From: Streptomyces zaomyceticus
GTDB lineage: Bacteria; Actinomycetota; Actinomycetes; Streptomycetales; Streptomycetaceae
Reading direction: 5' to 3'
Assembly (NCBI RefSeq): GCF_014656215.1
Contig: NZ_BNBZ01000001.1
Location: forward strand, 372,001-436,000
DNA: 64,000 nucleotides
Shown: positions 7,429 to 17,697 of the stretch, in pieces
Layout of the letters: every line of letters begins with the position of its first letter
Position numbering within the stretch: the first letter of the stretch is position 1
Translations under genes and position numbers: made by a program
The notes under the pieces: generated by a model
Told to the model about the DNA's origin: nothing
The model's input: only the letters and a program-made list of their open reading frames with translations
Databases searched by the model: none

Positions 7429-10328
7429 TGTCGGGCACCGCCGGGGAGCACCCGGACGAGGGCCCGCACCGGAAGAAGACCCCCGACACCCCCGCCGTAC
7501 GCAGGAAGGCACCCGACATGTCCCGGTCCCGGTCGCCCCGGTCCGAGAAGCCTGCCCGCGCCGTCGCACCCTGGGTGCGGACCCGGCTGCGGACCGCGCC
7601 CTGGGCCGCCGCCTCCCTCGCCGCCCTCGTCCTCGCCACCGCCTATCTCGCGGCCGCGCTGCCACGCGCCGTGGACGCGTACGAGACCGAGGGGCTGCGG
7701 CACGACATCCGGACCGCCGCACCCCGCAACAGCGTCCTCGAACTGACCGCCGAGCCGCCGGGCCTCGAACTCGACCTGCCCGTACGCGAGGCGGGCCTGG
7801 CCCCGGCCGTGCTCCGGAAACAGCGGGACGAGGCGCGCGCCCTGCTGCCCGAGCCGCTGCGAACCGACCCGGAGCAGACCGTCCACGGCCTGCGCACGGT
7901 GAAGCGGGTCGACGGGCTCGACCCGTGGCTGCCGCGGCCGGACGGCATCTCCCCCGAGCTCGTGCTCTCCTCCCCGTCGGGCCTGACGGAACACACCGCG
8001 CTGCGCGAGGGCCGCCTTCCCGCGGGCACGGCCCGTGCCCCGGAAGCGGTGGTGACCGTCAAGACCGCCGAGGCCCTGCACCTGAAGCCCGGCTCCGTCG
8101 TGCACGTGCCCGGCCGGGTCAGCGCCGAACCCATCGCCCTGACGGTCACCGGGATCGTCGAGCCCCGCAGCCCCGAGAGCCCTTACTGGGCGGTGGAGCC
8201 GCTGCTCCGCACCCCGGTGCTCGCCCCCCTGGTCGGCGACGAGATCAAGTACTACTGGCAAGGAGCGCTGCTGCTCTCCCCCACCTCGGCACCGGCGGTT
8301 CTCTCCACCACCGGTGAACCGGAGGTCTTCTTCCGGTACCTGCCCACCGTCGGGCACCTCACCGGGCGGGACGCCGACCGGCTCGGCGCGGCGCTCGACT
8401 CGGCGGCCGGCGGCCCCGATCTGGTCAGGCTGCGCCAGGTCGTGGGACCCACCGGCGCCCTGACCACCGAGCTCGACTCGATCGTCGACTCCTACGGCTC
8501 GATGCGCGGGGCGATCGAACCGGTCGTGGCCGTCGCCGTCTTCGGCATCGGCGCGGTCGCCGCGGTCGTCCTGGCCATGACCGGTGGACTCTTCGTCGCC
8601 CGCCGGGACAGCGAGCTGGCCCTGATCCGCTCCCGCGGCGCCTCGCTCACCGGCATCGGGCTGCGGCTGCTCGGCGAGACCTCCGCGGTCGCCGTGCCGG
8701 CCGCGGCGCTCGCACTGGGACTCGCGGTGGTGACGGTACGGGGGCCCGACGGCGGGTCCGGTGGGACACCACTGCTCCCCTCGGTCCTCGCCGCCTCCGC
8801 CGTCGCCCTCGTCGCGATGCTGGTCCTGCCGCTGCGGGCCGTCGTCGTGCACCGCCGCCCGCGGCTGCACGGCGGTCGCGACGACCTGCTCACCGCCCGC
8901 CCCTCCCGGCGCCGCACGGTCGTCGAACTCACCCTGCTCGTCCTGGCCGTGGGCGCGGTCGCCTCGCTGCGGCTCCGTGGCACCGGGGACTCCGGGGACC
9001 ATCTGGTGAGCGCCGCCCCGGTGCTCGTCGGCCTGATCGCCGCCATGGTGCTCGTACGGATCTATCCGCTGCCCCTGCGCTGGGCGGCCCGCCCGGCCCG
9101 CCGGTTGCGCGGGGCCGTCGGCCCGCTGGCCCTGGCCCGCGCCGGACGCACCTCGTCGGCGGGCACACTGCCCCTGCTCGCACTCGTCCTCGCGCTGACC
9201 ACGGCGGCCTTCGGCGGCTCCGTCCTGGCCGGCGTCGCCGACGCCCGCGACCGGGCCGCGCTCCTGGCGACCGGCGCGGACGCCCGGATCGACGGCTCGG
9301 CCGAGTGGACCCCGCTGCCGGCCGGCCTCACCGAGGCGGTGCGCGGGACGGCGGGCGTACGGGACGTGGCACCGCTGCAGATCGAGTACGGGGTGTCGTT
9401 GCCGTCCCCCCACAGCACTTCGGCCCAGCCGATGAGCTCGGCGCTCGTGGGCGTCGAGCCCGACTCGTACACCCGGCTCGCGCAGCGGACCGGTTTCGGC
9501 CCGTTCCCCGCGGCGCTGCTCGCCTCGACGGGCAAGGGCGGCAAGGAGGTCGCGGCGGACACGGAGCGGGTGCTGCCCGCGATCGCCTCGCCGTCGGTCG
9601 CCGAGCGGCTCGGCGGCGAACCGCAGGAGGTCGTGACGGCCGCCGGAGTGTTCCGGGTGAAGGTCGTCGCGGTCCGGTCGAACACCCCGGCCCTGTCCGG
9701 CGCCGACTTCCTCCTCGTCAACGGCGCCGATCTCACCCACCGGGCGAACACGGCACTGCTCGTCACGGGCCCGGAGGACGGCGCCACGCTGCGGGCCGCG
9801 GTGCGGGCGAAGTCCGACGACCTCCTGGTGTCGATGCGGACCGAGGAGCGGGCCGGCTACGTGGACTCGCCGCTCCAGTCGGGCGCCGAACGGATGTACC
9901 TCGGCGCGATCGGCGCGGGCGCCGGGTTCGCCGTGGTGGCCGTGCTCCTCTCGCTCATGCAGAGCGCGCCGGAGCGGACCACGCTCCTCGCCCGGCTGCG
10001 GACGATGGGCCTGACCCGCGCGCAGGGCCGGCGGCTGCTCGGTCTGGAAGCGCTGCCGCAGGCGGTGCTCGCCGCGATCGGCGGCACGCTCGTCGGCTGG
10101 GCGACGGTGCCGCTGCTCGCCCCGGGCATCGACCTGTTCCGGCTCGCGCTGGCGACGACGCCGGGCTTCGCGCCGCTGGACAGCGCGCCCCTGCGGGCCG
10201 ACCCGTGGTCGCTGGTGGTACCCGCGATCGCGGTCGTCCTGATCACGGCGGTGGCGGCGGCCGGACAGGCCTGGTGGGCGGGGCGCAGGGGCTCGATCAA
10301 GGAACTCAGGGCAGGAGACGCACGATGA
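7428..10328 (+). CDS. FtsX-like ABC transporter permease, second subunit (966 aa)
   Basis: ATG 7428 overlaps the TGA of the upstream permease (7426-7428), which implies translational coupling. About 55 basic, charged residues precede the first membrane segment (APWAAASLAALVLATAYLAAAL), so a start at Met31 is possible. It has two FtsX units like its neighbour: a central helix bundle with coupling segment LIRSRGASLTGIGLRLLGE (about 400) and a C-terminal bundle with LRTMGLTRAQGRRLLGLEALPQ (about 865), separated by extracytoplasmic domains. It probably forms a heterodimer with the 4072-7428 product. The last codons overlap the ATPase start. Confidence 0.9.
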   Translation: MSGTAGEHPDEGPHRKKTPDTPAVRRKAPDMSRSRSPRSEKPARAVAPWVRTRLRTAPWAAASLAALVLATAYLAAALPRAVDAYETEGLRHDIRTAAPRNSVLELTAEPPGLELDLPVREAGLAPAVLRKQRDEARALLPEPLRTDPEQTVHGLRTVKRVDGLDPWLPRPDGISPELVLSSPSGLTEHTALREGRLPAGTARAPEAVVTVKTAEALHLKPGSVVHVPGRVSAEPIALTVTGIVEPRSPESPYWAVEPLLRTPVLAPLVGDEIKYYWQGALLLSPTSAPAVLSTTGEPEVFFRYLPTVGHLTGRDADRLGAALDSAAGGPDLVRLRQVVGPTGALTTELDSIVDSYGSMRGAIEPVVAVAVFGIGAVAAVVLAMTGGLFVARRDSELALIRSRGASLTGIGLRLLGETSAVAVPAAALALGLAVVTVRGPDGGSGGTPLLPSVLAASAVALVAMLVLPLRAVVVHRRPRLHGGRDDLLTARPSRRRTVVELTLLVLAVGAVASLRLRGTGDSGDHLVSAAPVLVGLIAAMVLVRIYPLPLRWAARPARRLRGAVGPLALARAGRTSSAGTLPLLALVLALTTAAFGGSVLAGVADARDRAALLATGADARIDGSAEWTPLPAGLTEAVRGTAGVRDVAPLQIEYGVSLPSPHSTSAQPMSSALVGVEPDSYTRLAQRTGFGPFPAALLASTGKGGKEVAADTERVLPAIASPSVAERLGGEPQEVVTAAGVFRVKVVAVRSNTPALSGADFLLVNGADLTHRANTALLVTGPEDGATLRAAVRAKSDDLLVSMRTEERAGYVDSPLQSGAERMYLGAIGAGAGFAVVAVLLSLMQSAPERTTLLARLRTMGLTRAQGRRLLGLEALPQAVLAAIGGTLVGWATVPLLAPGIDLFRLALATTPGFAPLDSAPLRADPWSLVVPAIAVVLITAVAAAGQAWWAGRRGSIKELRAGDAR

Positions 10329-11311
10329 CGAAGACCGACACGTCGAGCCGGTCCGGTGCGGCGCGGGCCGCCGCGGACACCACCACCCTGGAGGAGCTGG
10401 AGCGGCGGGCGACGGCGCACCGCGACCGGCCCTCGTACGGTCATGACGCGCTGATCGCCTGCGACCGGCTCGTCCGGATCTTCACCACGGACGGGGTGGA
10501 GGTACAGGCCCTCCAGGGGCTCGACCTCCTGGTGAAGGAGGGCGAGTTGATGGCGCTGGTCGGAGCGTCGGGCTCCGGCAAGTCGACGCTCATGAACATC
10601 CTGGCGGGTCTGGACGTGCCGACCGCCGGCGCGGCCCGGGTCGCCGGCTGCGACCTGCTCGCCATGGACGGCAAGGCGCGGCTGCGCTACCGCCGCGAGG
10701 TCGTCGGCTTCGTCTGGCAGCAGACCGCGCGCAATCTCCTCCCCTATCTGACGGCCGCCCAGAACGTGGCCCTCCCGATGCAGTTGAAGGGCCGCGCGAA
10801 GCGGAAGGCGGAGCGCGCCGAGGAGCTCCTGGCGATGCTGGGCATCGCGGACGCCCGCGACCGGCGGCCGCACCAGCTCTCCGGCGGCCAGCAGCAGCGG
10901 GTGGCGATCGCGGTGGCCCTCGCCAACAACCCCTCGGTGCTCCTCGCCGACGAGCCGACGGGCGAGCTGGACTCGGCCACCGGCGAGCAGGTCTTCGCGG
11001 CCTTCCGCCGCGCCAACGAGGAACTGGGCACGACGATCGTGATCGTCACCCATGACCAGGCGGTCGCCTCCGAGGTGCGCCGCACGGTCGCCATCCGCGA
11101 CGGGCGCACCTCCTCGGAGGTCCTGCGCCGTACGGAGGTCGACGAGCAGGGCATGGAGTCGCTGGTGGCGCGGGAGTACGCGATGCTCGACCGCGCGGGC
11201 AGGCTCCAGCTCCCGGCCGAGTACACGCAGTCCCTCGGCATGGAGCACCGGGTGGCCCTGGAGCTCGAACAGGACCACATCGGGGTGTGGCCGGACGACG
11301 CGGAGCGCTGA
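10325..11311 (+). CDS. ABC transporter ATP-binding protein (MacB/LolD type)
   Basis: 328 residues. ATG 10325 overlaps the permease stop in an ATGA. Walker A is GASGSGKST (residues 80-88), the Q-loop is WQQTARNLLPYLT, the signature is LSGGQQQ (185-191), Walker B is VLLADEPTGELDSATG, and the H-loop is IVTHD. The ADEPTGELDS box and short helical region are typical of LolD/MacB ATPases that drive FtsX-type permeases. An unusual C-terminal extension of about 65 residues after the H-loop ends in acidic sequence. It completes the three-gene transporter with the two upstream permeases. Confidence 0.95.
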   Translation: MTKTDTSSRSGAARAAADTTTLEELERRATAHRDRPSYGHDALIACDRLVRIFTTDGVEVQALQGLDLLVKEGELMALVGASGSGKSTLMNILAGLDVPTAGAARVAGCDLLAMDGKARLRYRREVVGFVWQQTARNLLPYLTAAQNVALPMQLKGRAKRKAERAEELLAMLGIADARDRRPHQLSGGQQQRVAIAVALANNPSVLLADEPTGELDSATGEQVFAAFRRANEELGTTIVIVTHDQAVASEVRRTVAIRDGRTSSEVLRRTEVDEQGMESLVAREYAMLDRAGRLQLPAEYTQSLGMEHRVALELEQDHIGVWPDDAER

Positions 11312-11354
11312 GCAACCGGGGAGGCGCCCGGGACGTCCCACCCATGAGGGGGTG

Positions 11355-12035
11355 ATGTCCATGTCATCTACGGGTGCGGGGCGTTCCGGCGGTACGGGGC
11401 GTACCCGCGGTGCGGGGAGTCCCGGCGGTACGGGGAGTCCCGCGGGCGCCGGAACCTGGGCGGCCACGGCCCTGCCCGCGGTCGGCGTGGTGGCGGTCTA
11501 CGCCTGGGCGGCCTGGTCCTTCGGGTCCGCGTCGGCGCCGTCCACCACCGTCGCGGTCTCGGTCGGCGGGGCGGTCGTCCTCGTCGCGGCGGTCGCGTAC
11601 TACCTGCTCGTCGACGGGGTCATGGGTCTCTGGGGCGCGCTGGCGCTGGTCGGCGCGCTGCTGCTGACGGTCGGCGTCGCCGACCGCACGGCCTCGCGCG
11701 GGGCGGTCGCGGACTGTGTCGTCGTGAAGGTCCACGAGGAGCGGCACGTGTCGGTCGGCGAGGGAGGCGGCGAGCGGACCGTGTACCGCCACACCCTGCG
11801 CTGTCCCGGCGGCTATCCGTCGGACCTCGCGGAGGACCGCCGGGTCGCCCCGGACGGCGGGGAGGTCCGGATCGCCTACGATCCGCGGCGCCGGGTGGCA
11901 CCGGCGGTGGAGGGCGCGTCCCTGCCGTGGGGCCAGGGATTCCTCGCCGTGCTGCTGCTCGCCGTCGCGACGGCGGGGGCGCGGCGGTTCAGCCGAGCGG
12001 GCCGGTGGGACCGGGAGGCTCCCGCAGGGCCATGA
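11355..12035 (+). CDS. small membrane protein of unknown function (DUF3592-like)
   Basis: 226 residues from ATG 11355. A Gly/Thr/Arg-rich N-terminus of about 30 residues is encoded by short near-repeats. It is followed by four predicted membrane segments: about 34-55, 62-80, 86-102 and one near the C-terminus (FLAVLLLAVATAGARRF). Between the third and fourth is a beta-rich extracytoplasmic domain with a Cys pair (ADCVVV and LRCPGGYPSDL), as in DUF3592-type proteins. It lies 43 bp behind the ATPase gene and may belong to that operon. Its last 47 bp overlap the convergent GNAT gene. Confidence 0.75.
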   Translation: MSMSSTGAGRSGGTGRTRGAGSPGGTGSPAGAGTWAATALPAVGVVAVYAWAAWSFGSASAPSTTVAVSVGGAVVLVAAVAYYLLVDGVMGLWGALALVGALLLTVGVADRTASRGAVADCVVVKVHEERHVSVGEGGGERTVYRHTLRCPGGYPSDLAEDRRVAPDGGEVRIAYDPRRRVAPAVEGASLPWGQGFLAVLLLAVATAGARRFSRAGRWDREAPAGP

Positions 12036-12411
12036 GCCCGGCGGCGGTGGGCCGGAAGCCGCACCGCTCGTGGAACGCGGTGAGGTGGGGTTCGAAGTCC
12101 ACGTGCAGCCAGTGCGCGCCGCGCTGCCGGGCGGCCTCCGCGGCGGCCCGTACGAGGGTGACGCCGAGCCCCCGCCGGCGTTCGTCGGGGTGGACGGTGG
12201 TGTCGAGGAGGAAGGCGTGCACGCCGCCGTCGCCGACGACGTTCACGTACCCCACGAGGGTTCCGGCGCGGCGGGCGGTGACCCGGAGGAGGCTGCGGGC
12301 GAGGACGGGACCGAAGTCGGTGTCCCGGTGCCCGGGCCAGGCGGCGCGGAAGAGGACGTTGAGCTCCTCGCCGGTGAGCGGCCCGTCGACCTCGACGACC
12401 GTGTCCGTCAC
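11989..12411 (-). CDS. GNAT-family N-acetyltransferase
   Basis: 140 residues starting at GTG 12411, whose GTGA overlaps the stop of the upstream gene. The acetyl-CoA binding motif A reads DERRRGLGVTLVRAAAEAARQRGAHWLHVDF (R/Q-x-x-G-x-G/A is RRRGLG), preceded by the beta-4 strand AFLLDTTVHP and followed by FHERCGFRPT, the conserved C-terminal beta-6/7 region. It acetylates an amine on an unknown small molecule or protein. It is the promoter-distal gene of a coupled minus-strand set (13501 to 11989) and overlaps the convergent membrane-protein gene by 47 bp. Confidence 0.88.
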   Translation of the reverse strand: MTDTVVEVDGPLTGEELNVLFRAAWPGHRDTDFGPVLARSLLRVTARRAGTLVGYVNVVGDGGVHAFLLDTTVHPDERRRGLGVTLVRAAAEAARQRGAHWLHVDFEPHLTAFHERCGFRPTAAGLMALREPPGPTGPLG

Positions 12412-13082
12412 GCGGAAGGACCGGGGGTGACGCTCAGCGACATGGGCACCGTACGGAGGGCGATCGAGCCGTACGGGGTGCGGAGCCGCAGCCAGGGCCC
12501 GGAGGCGAACAGGGCGACGGGCGCGCCGGTCTCGGCCGGCGGCAGGAACCCGAGGGACTGGGCCGCGTGCACGGCGCGCAGCGGCAGTCCGGTGGGGCCG
12601 AGAGTCCTGGACCAGATCTCGCGGCCGATGCGGTCGCGCTCGGCCCTGGTGCGCCGGTCCTCGGACAGTTCCTCGTCCCGCGCCCGGAACTCGGCGACGG
12701 CCGCGGCGACCGCGCCGCGCATCTCGGCGGCGTCCGGCAGCCCGTCGACGGGCCGCCAGCCGGCCTGCGGCGGGAGGACGCCCGCCCACGGCGGCCCGGT
12801 CACGGAGTCGGGGACGACCGCCTTGCCCGCCGACTCCTCGATGCCTTCGAGGAGTTCACCGGCGGAGACGGTGACGTCGAGGTCCACGGCGTCGACGAGT
12901 CGCGCCGTACGGATCGCGAGCACGTCGAAGGACGGCGGCCGGCCGAAGACGGCCAGCGCTCCGCCGCCCGCCCGGAGGCGGACGGCGGCGGCCCGGTCGT
13001 AGTGGACCAGCCGGGTCAGGAAGGCGGCGAGGGCCGCCGCCTCCCTGGCGTCTGCGAAGTGCAGCGGCGCGAGCACGGTCAT
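12408..13082 (-). CDS. conserved hypothetical protein
   Basis: 224 residues. ATG 13082 overlaps the thioesterase stop (ATGA) and its own stop overlaps the GNAT GTG. No domain is recognised. The sequence is mixed alpha/beta with an N-terminal segment HFADAREAAALAAFLTRLVHYDRAAAVRLRA, a helical middle rich in Glu and Arg (AEFRARDEELSEDRRTRAERDRIG) and a beta-rich C-terminus (VALFASGPWLRLRTPYGSIALRTVPM). It has no signal peptide or membrane segment. Tight coupling to the thioesterase suggests the two act together, but no function can be assigned. Confidence 0.8.
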   Translation of the reverse strand: MTVLAPLHFADAREAAALAAFLTRLVHYDRAAAVRLRAGGGALAVFGRPPSFDVLAIRTARLVDAVDLDVTVSAGELLEGIEESAGKAVVPDSVTGPPWAGVLPPQAGWRPVDGLPDAAEMRGAVAAAVAEFRARDEELSEDRRTRAERDRIGREIWSRTLGPTGLPLRAVHAAQSLGFLPPAETGAPVALFASGPWLRLRTPYGSIALRTVPMSLSVTPGPSA

Positions 13083-13501
13083 GCTGCGGACGTCATCCCG
13101 TCGTCGACGTACTCCTGGAGGAACTCGCGCTCCTCGGCGGAGATCCGGCGCGGTCGCTGCGCCTCCAGATCGAAGGGCACGACGACCGTGGACGCCCGTA
13201 CGTAGGTGACCTCGGGGTCCTTGATCTCGTACGCGATCGTCAGCGACGCCGCGCCTATCTTCGTGACCCACGACTCGATGGTCACCGGCTGGTGCCGGTG
13301 GACCAGCGGTCGCACGTAGTCGATCTCGTGCCGGGCCACGACGGACCCGCCGGAGAACGAGGGGGAACCGTCCCCCGGCGCGAGCCGGAACATGAAGTCG
13401 ATCCGCGCCTCTTCCAGGTACCGCAGGAAGACGACGTTGTTGACATGCCCGAAGGCGTCCATGTCCGACCAGCGCAGGGGACAGCTGTAGATGTGGCGCA
13501 C
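13079..13501 (-). CDS. acyl-CoA thioesterase, 4HBT hotdog fold
   Basis: 140 residues from GTG 13501, two bases after the ettA stop. The 4-hydroxybenzoyl-CoA thioesterase signature is present: SDMDAFGHVNNVVFLRYLEEAR, with the catalytic Asp and the HVNN motif near residues 14-22. A second conserved strand is EIDYVRPL. Family members hydrolyse acyl-CoA thioesters in the cytoplasm. It forms a continuous minus-strand run with ettA upstream and two small genes downstream, so it is probably co-transcribed with ettA. Its physiological acyl substrate is unknown. Confidence 0.9.
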   Translation of the reverse strand: MRHIYSCPLRWSDMDAFGHVNNVVFLRYLEEARIDFMFRLAPGDGSPSFSGGSVVARHEIDYVRPLVHRHQPVTIESWVTKIGAASLTIAYEIKDPEVTYVRASTVVVPFDLEAQRPRRISAEEREFLQEYVDDGMTSAA

Positions 13502-13503
13502 GC

Positions 13504-15168
<1,665 letters not shown>

Positions 15169-15325
15169 GAGAAACCGTCCGGCTAGGAGTGAGTGGGCAG
15201 ATACACCCATCTTGCCTGACCGGCGCCCCCGGGCGGAAACCGGCAAGGGGCCGACGGCGGGTCCGCGAGGTCCGCGGCGGCGGCGTACCGGGCGGTAGGG
15301 GGCGGAATCGGGGCCCGGACGTGCG

Positions 15326-15358
15326 ACGACCCCGGACGCGGATGCGGTCCGGGGTCGT
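15326..15358. terminator. 12-bp stem hairpin downstream of the thioester protein gene
   Basis: ACGACCCCGGAC (15326-15337) pairs perfectly with GTCCGGGGTCGT (15347-15358) around a 9-nt loop. There is no T-run. It lies in the 285-bp interval between the ettA start and the minus-strand gene ending at 15454, so it would end transcription from that gene before it reads toward ettA. Confidence 0.6.
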
Positions 15359-15417
15359 GCGGGGTTCACGCGGTGATCACGGTGTGACGCGGATCACTCG
15401 GTGAGGTCGGGCGCCTT

Positions 15418-15444
15418 CCCGGTGCCGGCGGGGCCGGCACCGGG
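15418..15444 (-). terminator. 12-bp stem hairpin immediately after the LAETG protein stop
   Basis: CCCGGTGCCGGC (15418-15429) and GCCGGCACCGGG (15433-15444) form a perfect stem with a 3-nt loop, 9 bp past the stop codon at 15454. It is the probable first terminator of the surface-protein gene. The hairpin at 15326 may be a second. Confidence 0.65.
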
Positions 15445-15453
15445 GGTCGGGCC

Positions 15454-16881
15454 TCAGGCGCCGGCGGTCTTCTTCTTGCGGAGGAAGAACACCGCGCCGC
15501 CACCGACCACGACGAGCGCGGCGGCGATGCCGGCGATCATCGGGGTGGCGTTGGAGCTGCCGGTCTCGGCGAGGTCGCCGCCACCGGTGGTGCCGGTCGT
15601 GCCGCCCGTGGTGTCACCGGTCGTGGGACCGGAGGTCGACGGGGAGGGCTCGGTCGAGGGCTCCGTGGTGGGGGTCTCGGACGGCTTCGGGCCGGGGGTG
15701 GCCGTCTTGCAGTCCAGGACGCCCTCGAAGGTCTCCTCGAAGCCGTTCGGGCCGGTGATGGTGAACTTGTACGCCTCGTCCTCGGCGAGCGGGACCGTCA
15801 CGGTCTTCGTCTCACCGGGGGCGATGGAGTACGAGGTGCCCTTCAGGTCGAAGGTCCAGGCCTCGTCGCCCTTGTTGGAGGCGATGATCTCCAGGCCGCC
15901 CTTGGCGCAGTCCTTGGCGACCGTGACGGCCGGGACAGCACCCTTCTTCGCCCACGTGGCCGAGGCCTCGGCGGTGACGGTCGACTCGCTGGAGCCGGCC
16001 AGGATCAGGGTCTGGGACGGGCCGTCGATGGAGACGAACGCGCGGCCCAGGGAGACCTTGGTGGCGGCTTCGGCGGTCAGAGCGGCGGTGCCGTCGGCGG
16101 TGCCGGCGGCAACGTCGAAGTAGACCTGGTCGCCGTTCTTGGCCTCGGTGACGGGCTTGCCGTCCTTGTCCACGATCTTGACGCCGGCCGGGGTGCCCGG
16201 GGCGGTCGTCAGCTTGGCGATCTGGGCGTTGGTGGAGACGGTGATCGGGCCGAGCCGGTCACCGGCCTTGCCCGCGACCGAGGACGGGGAGAGCGAGAGG
16301 GAGGCCTTCGGCTCCTCGAGCTTGACCGCGTCCTTCAGCAGCTGCTCGGTCAGCTTCTTGGCGTCGTCGCTCTTCGGGGTCGCCGTGACGTCGTCGGAGA
16401 GGGTCCAGATGGCGGCCTGGGTGGCCGCCGCGGCCTCGTTCTTCGAGAGGTCGACGCCGAGCTTCTCACCGAGGGTCTCGGCGGAGAGCTTCGGGTAGCC
16501 GTTCTCCAGGATCCAGAGGATCTTTCCGGCGTTGTCGTTGTTGTGCAGGGAGGACTCGTCCCAGCCGACTTCCTTGTAGTCGAAGTCGTGCTTGGCCGGC
16601 GTCCGAAGGTCGATGCAGTAGGTCTGGAGAGTTCCCCCGCCCTCGACCTGCATCTTGAAGAGGCCGCCCTGGACGCCCCACTTCGAACCGTTCTTCTCGA
16701 CGATCTCGACCGAGTCACGATCGGTCATTCCGCCGAGCTTCGCCGTCACACCTCCGGTGCCCGGGGCACCGTCGTCGGCCAGCGCGGGACCGGCGGTCGC
16801 TATCGCTCCGGCCATGACAAGGCCGGAGACAAGCGTGGCGGCGGCAAGGCGAGCAACGCCTCGCCCACGAACTGAAAACAT
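15454..16881 (-). CDS. thioester-domain (TQXA) surface protein with LAETG sortase signal
   Basis: 475 residues from ATG 16881, with GGAGGGGA placed 5 nt upstream. It has a Sec signal peptide (RGRGVARLAAATLVSGLVMAGAIATAGPALA). The thioester domain follows, with Cys89 in TYCIDL and Gln155 in the TQAAIW (TQXA) motif. These residues form the internal Cys-Gln thioester that bonds covalently to target amines. Ig-like regions (about 215-390) and a Thr/Pro/Ser-rich wall-spanning stretch (PSETPTTEPSTEPSPSTSG) come next. The C-terminal sorting signal is LAETG (437-441), a hydrophobic helix and RKKK. LAxTG is the motif used by actinobacterial class E sortases. It is an inferred adhesin or aerial-hypha surface protein. 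Confidence 0.92.
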   Translation of the reverse strand: MFSVRGRGVARLAAATLVSGLVMAGAIATAGPALADDGAPGTGGVTAKLGGMTDRDSVEIVEKNGSKWGVQGGLFKMQVEGGGTLQTYCIDLRTPAKHDFDYKEVGWDESSLHNNDNAGKILWILENGYPKLSAETLGEKLGVDLSKNEAAAATQAAIWTLSDDVTATPKSDDAKKLTEQLLKDAVKLEEPKASLSLSPSSVAGKAGDRLGPITVSTNAQIAKLTTAPGTPAGVKIVDKDGKPVTEAKNGDQVYFDVAAGTADGTAALTAEAATKVSLGRAFVSIDGPSQTLILAGSSESTVTAEASATWAKKGAVPAVTVAKDCAKGGLEIIASNKGDEAWTFDLKGTSYSIAPGETKTVTVPLAEDEAYKFTITGPNGFEETFEGVLDCKTATPGPKPSETPTTEPSTEPSPSTSGPTTGDTTGGTTGTTGGGDLAETGSSNATPMIAGIAAALVVVGGGAVFFLRKKKTAGA

Positions 16882-17106
16882 TGCATTCCCCTCCGAGGCG
16901 GGCAGCTCCGCGAACTTGGTCGATTCGCGTGGGGGGAGCGCACGCCAGCAGATCACAGACCCGATGGGCTCACGTGCCACATGAGTACCCGGGAATCCTA
17001 GGGATGCGGAACCCCCCGGTGCCCGGCCATACGGTCAGATAACCATTCCGACTCGTAATCGTTATCCGGCAGGGCGAGTTGGTCGACAAATCGGCACAAC
17101 TCATGG

Positions 17107-17697
17107 TCAGGGAACGGTCACCAACCGAGTTGTCCCCTCGGTGGCGGCGTCCGCGGCCGCCACCGTCCACGGGTCCCGCCCCGGTGCCGGGCCGAGCTCC
17201 GGCCCCGCGTCCCGCCCCTCGTCCCACAGTGTCCCGCGCCCTCCACCCGCATCTGACGCGGGCTCCGAACCGGGGTCCTTCCTTGGCTCCGACCAGGGCT
17301 CTGACCTGGGATCGGACCGGAAATCCGACCTGGATTCCATCTTCGCCGCGCGCCGGAAGGCCGCCGTCCCCCTGCTCAGGTCATGGCCCACGGCCAGCGC
17401 CGCCACGTCGACGAAGGTCTTGCGCTGCCCGTCCCTTTCGTCCTCACGCACCCTCAAGCGGCCGTGCACCACGAGCGGTTCCCCGACCGAGACCGAGGCC
17501 GCGAGATTGGCTCCCAGTGAGCGCCAGGCCGACACCGTGTAAAAACTGGTCGGCCCGTCGGACCAGAGACTCTTCTCCCGGTCCCAGCGACGCGCCGACA
17601 CCGCGAAGCGGAACCGGGCCACCCCGCCCGTGGCCGTGTCCCGGTACTCCACCGCCGTCGCCACATTGCCGACGAGCGTCACCGTCGTGTCGTTCAT
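17107..17697 (-). CDS. ssbB: single-stranded DNA-binding protein, SsbB-like paralogue
   Basis: 196 residues from ATG 17697. The OB fold begins MNDTTVTLVGNVATAVEYRDT and includes FRFAVSARRWD, TSFYTVSAWRSLGANLAASVSVGEPLVVHGRLRV and FVDVAALAVGHDL. The C-terminal 80 residues are low complexity (SD, SE, DP repeats, many Arg and Pro) and end RLVTVP. The acidic DDxxPF tip that house-keeping SSB uses to recruit partners is absent. Streptomyces encodes such a second SSB, SsbB, known to be needed for chromosome segregation during sporulation. Placement beside the dynamin pair supports this assignment. An upstream extension of the frame through the tandem repeats was rejected. Confidence 0.85.
   Translation of the reverse strand: MNDTTVTLVGNVATAVEYRDTATGGVARFRFAVSARRWDREKSLWSDGPTSFYTVSAWRSLGANLAASVSVGEPLVVHGRLRVREDERDGQRKTFVDVAALAVGHDLSRGTAAFRRAAKMESRSDFRSDPRSEPWSEPRKDPGSEPASDAGGGRGTLWDEGRDAGPELGPAPGRDPWTVAAADAATEGTTRLVTVP

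Noticed and set aside
4051..7722. A 1223-codon open frame on the minus strand opposite the first FtsX permease (and similar long minus frames at 7314-9740 and 9857-11467).
   Set aside because: Composition is Gly/Arg/Gln/Asp-rich low complexity with no domain, and the opposite strand encodes complete, motif-bearing ABC transporter proteins. It is a product of the extreme third-position GC.
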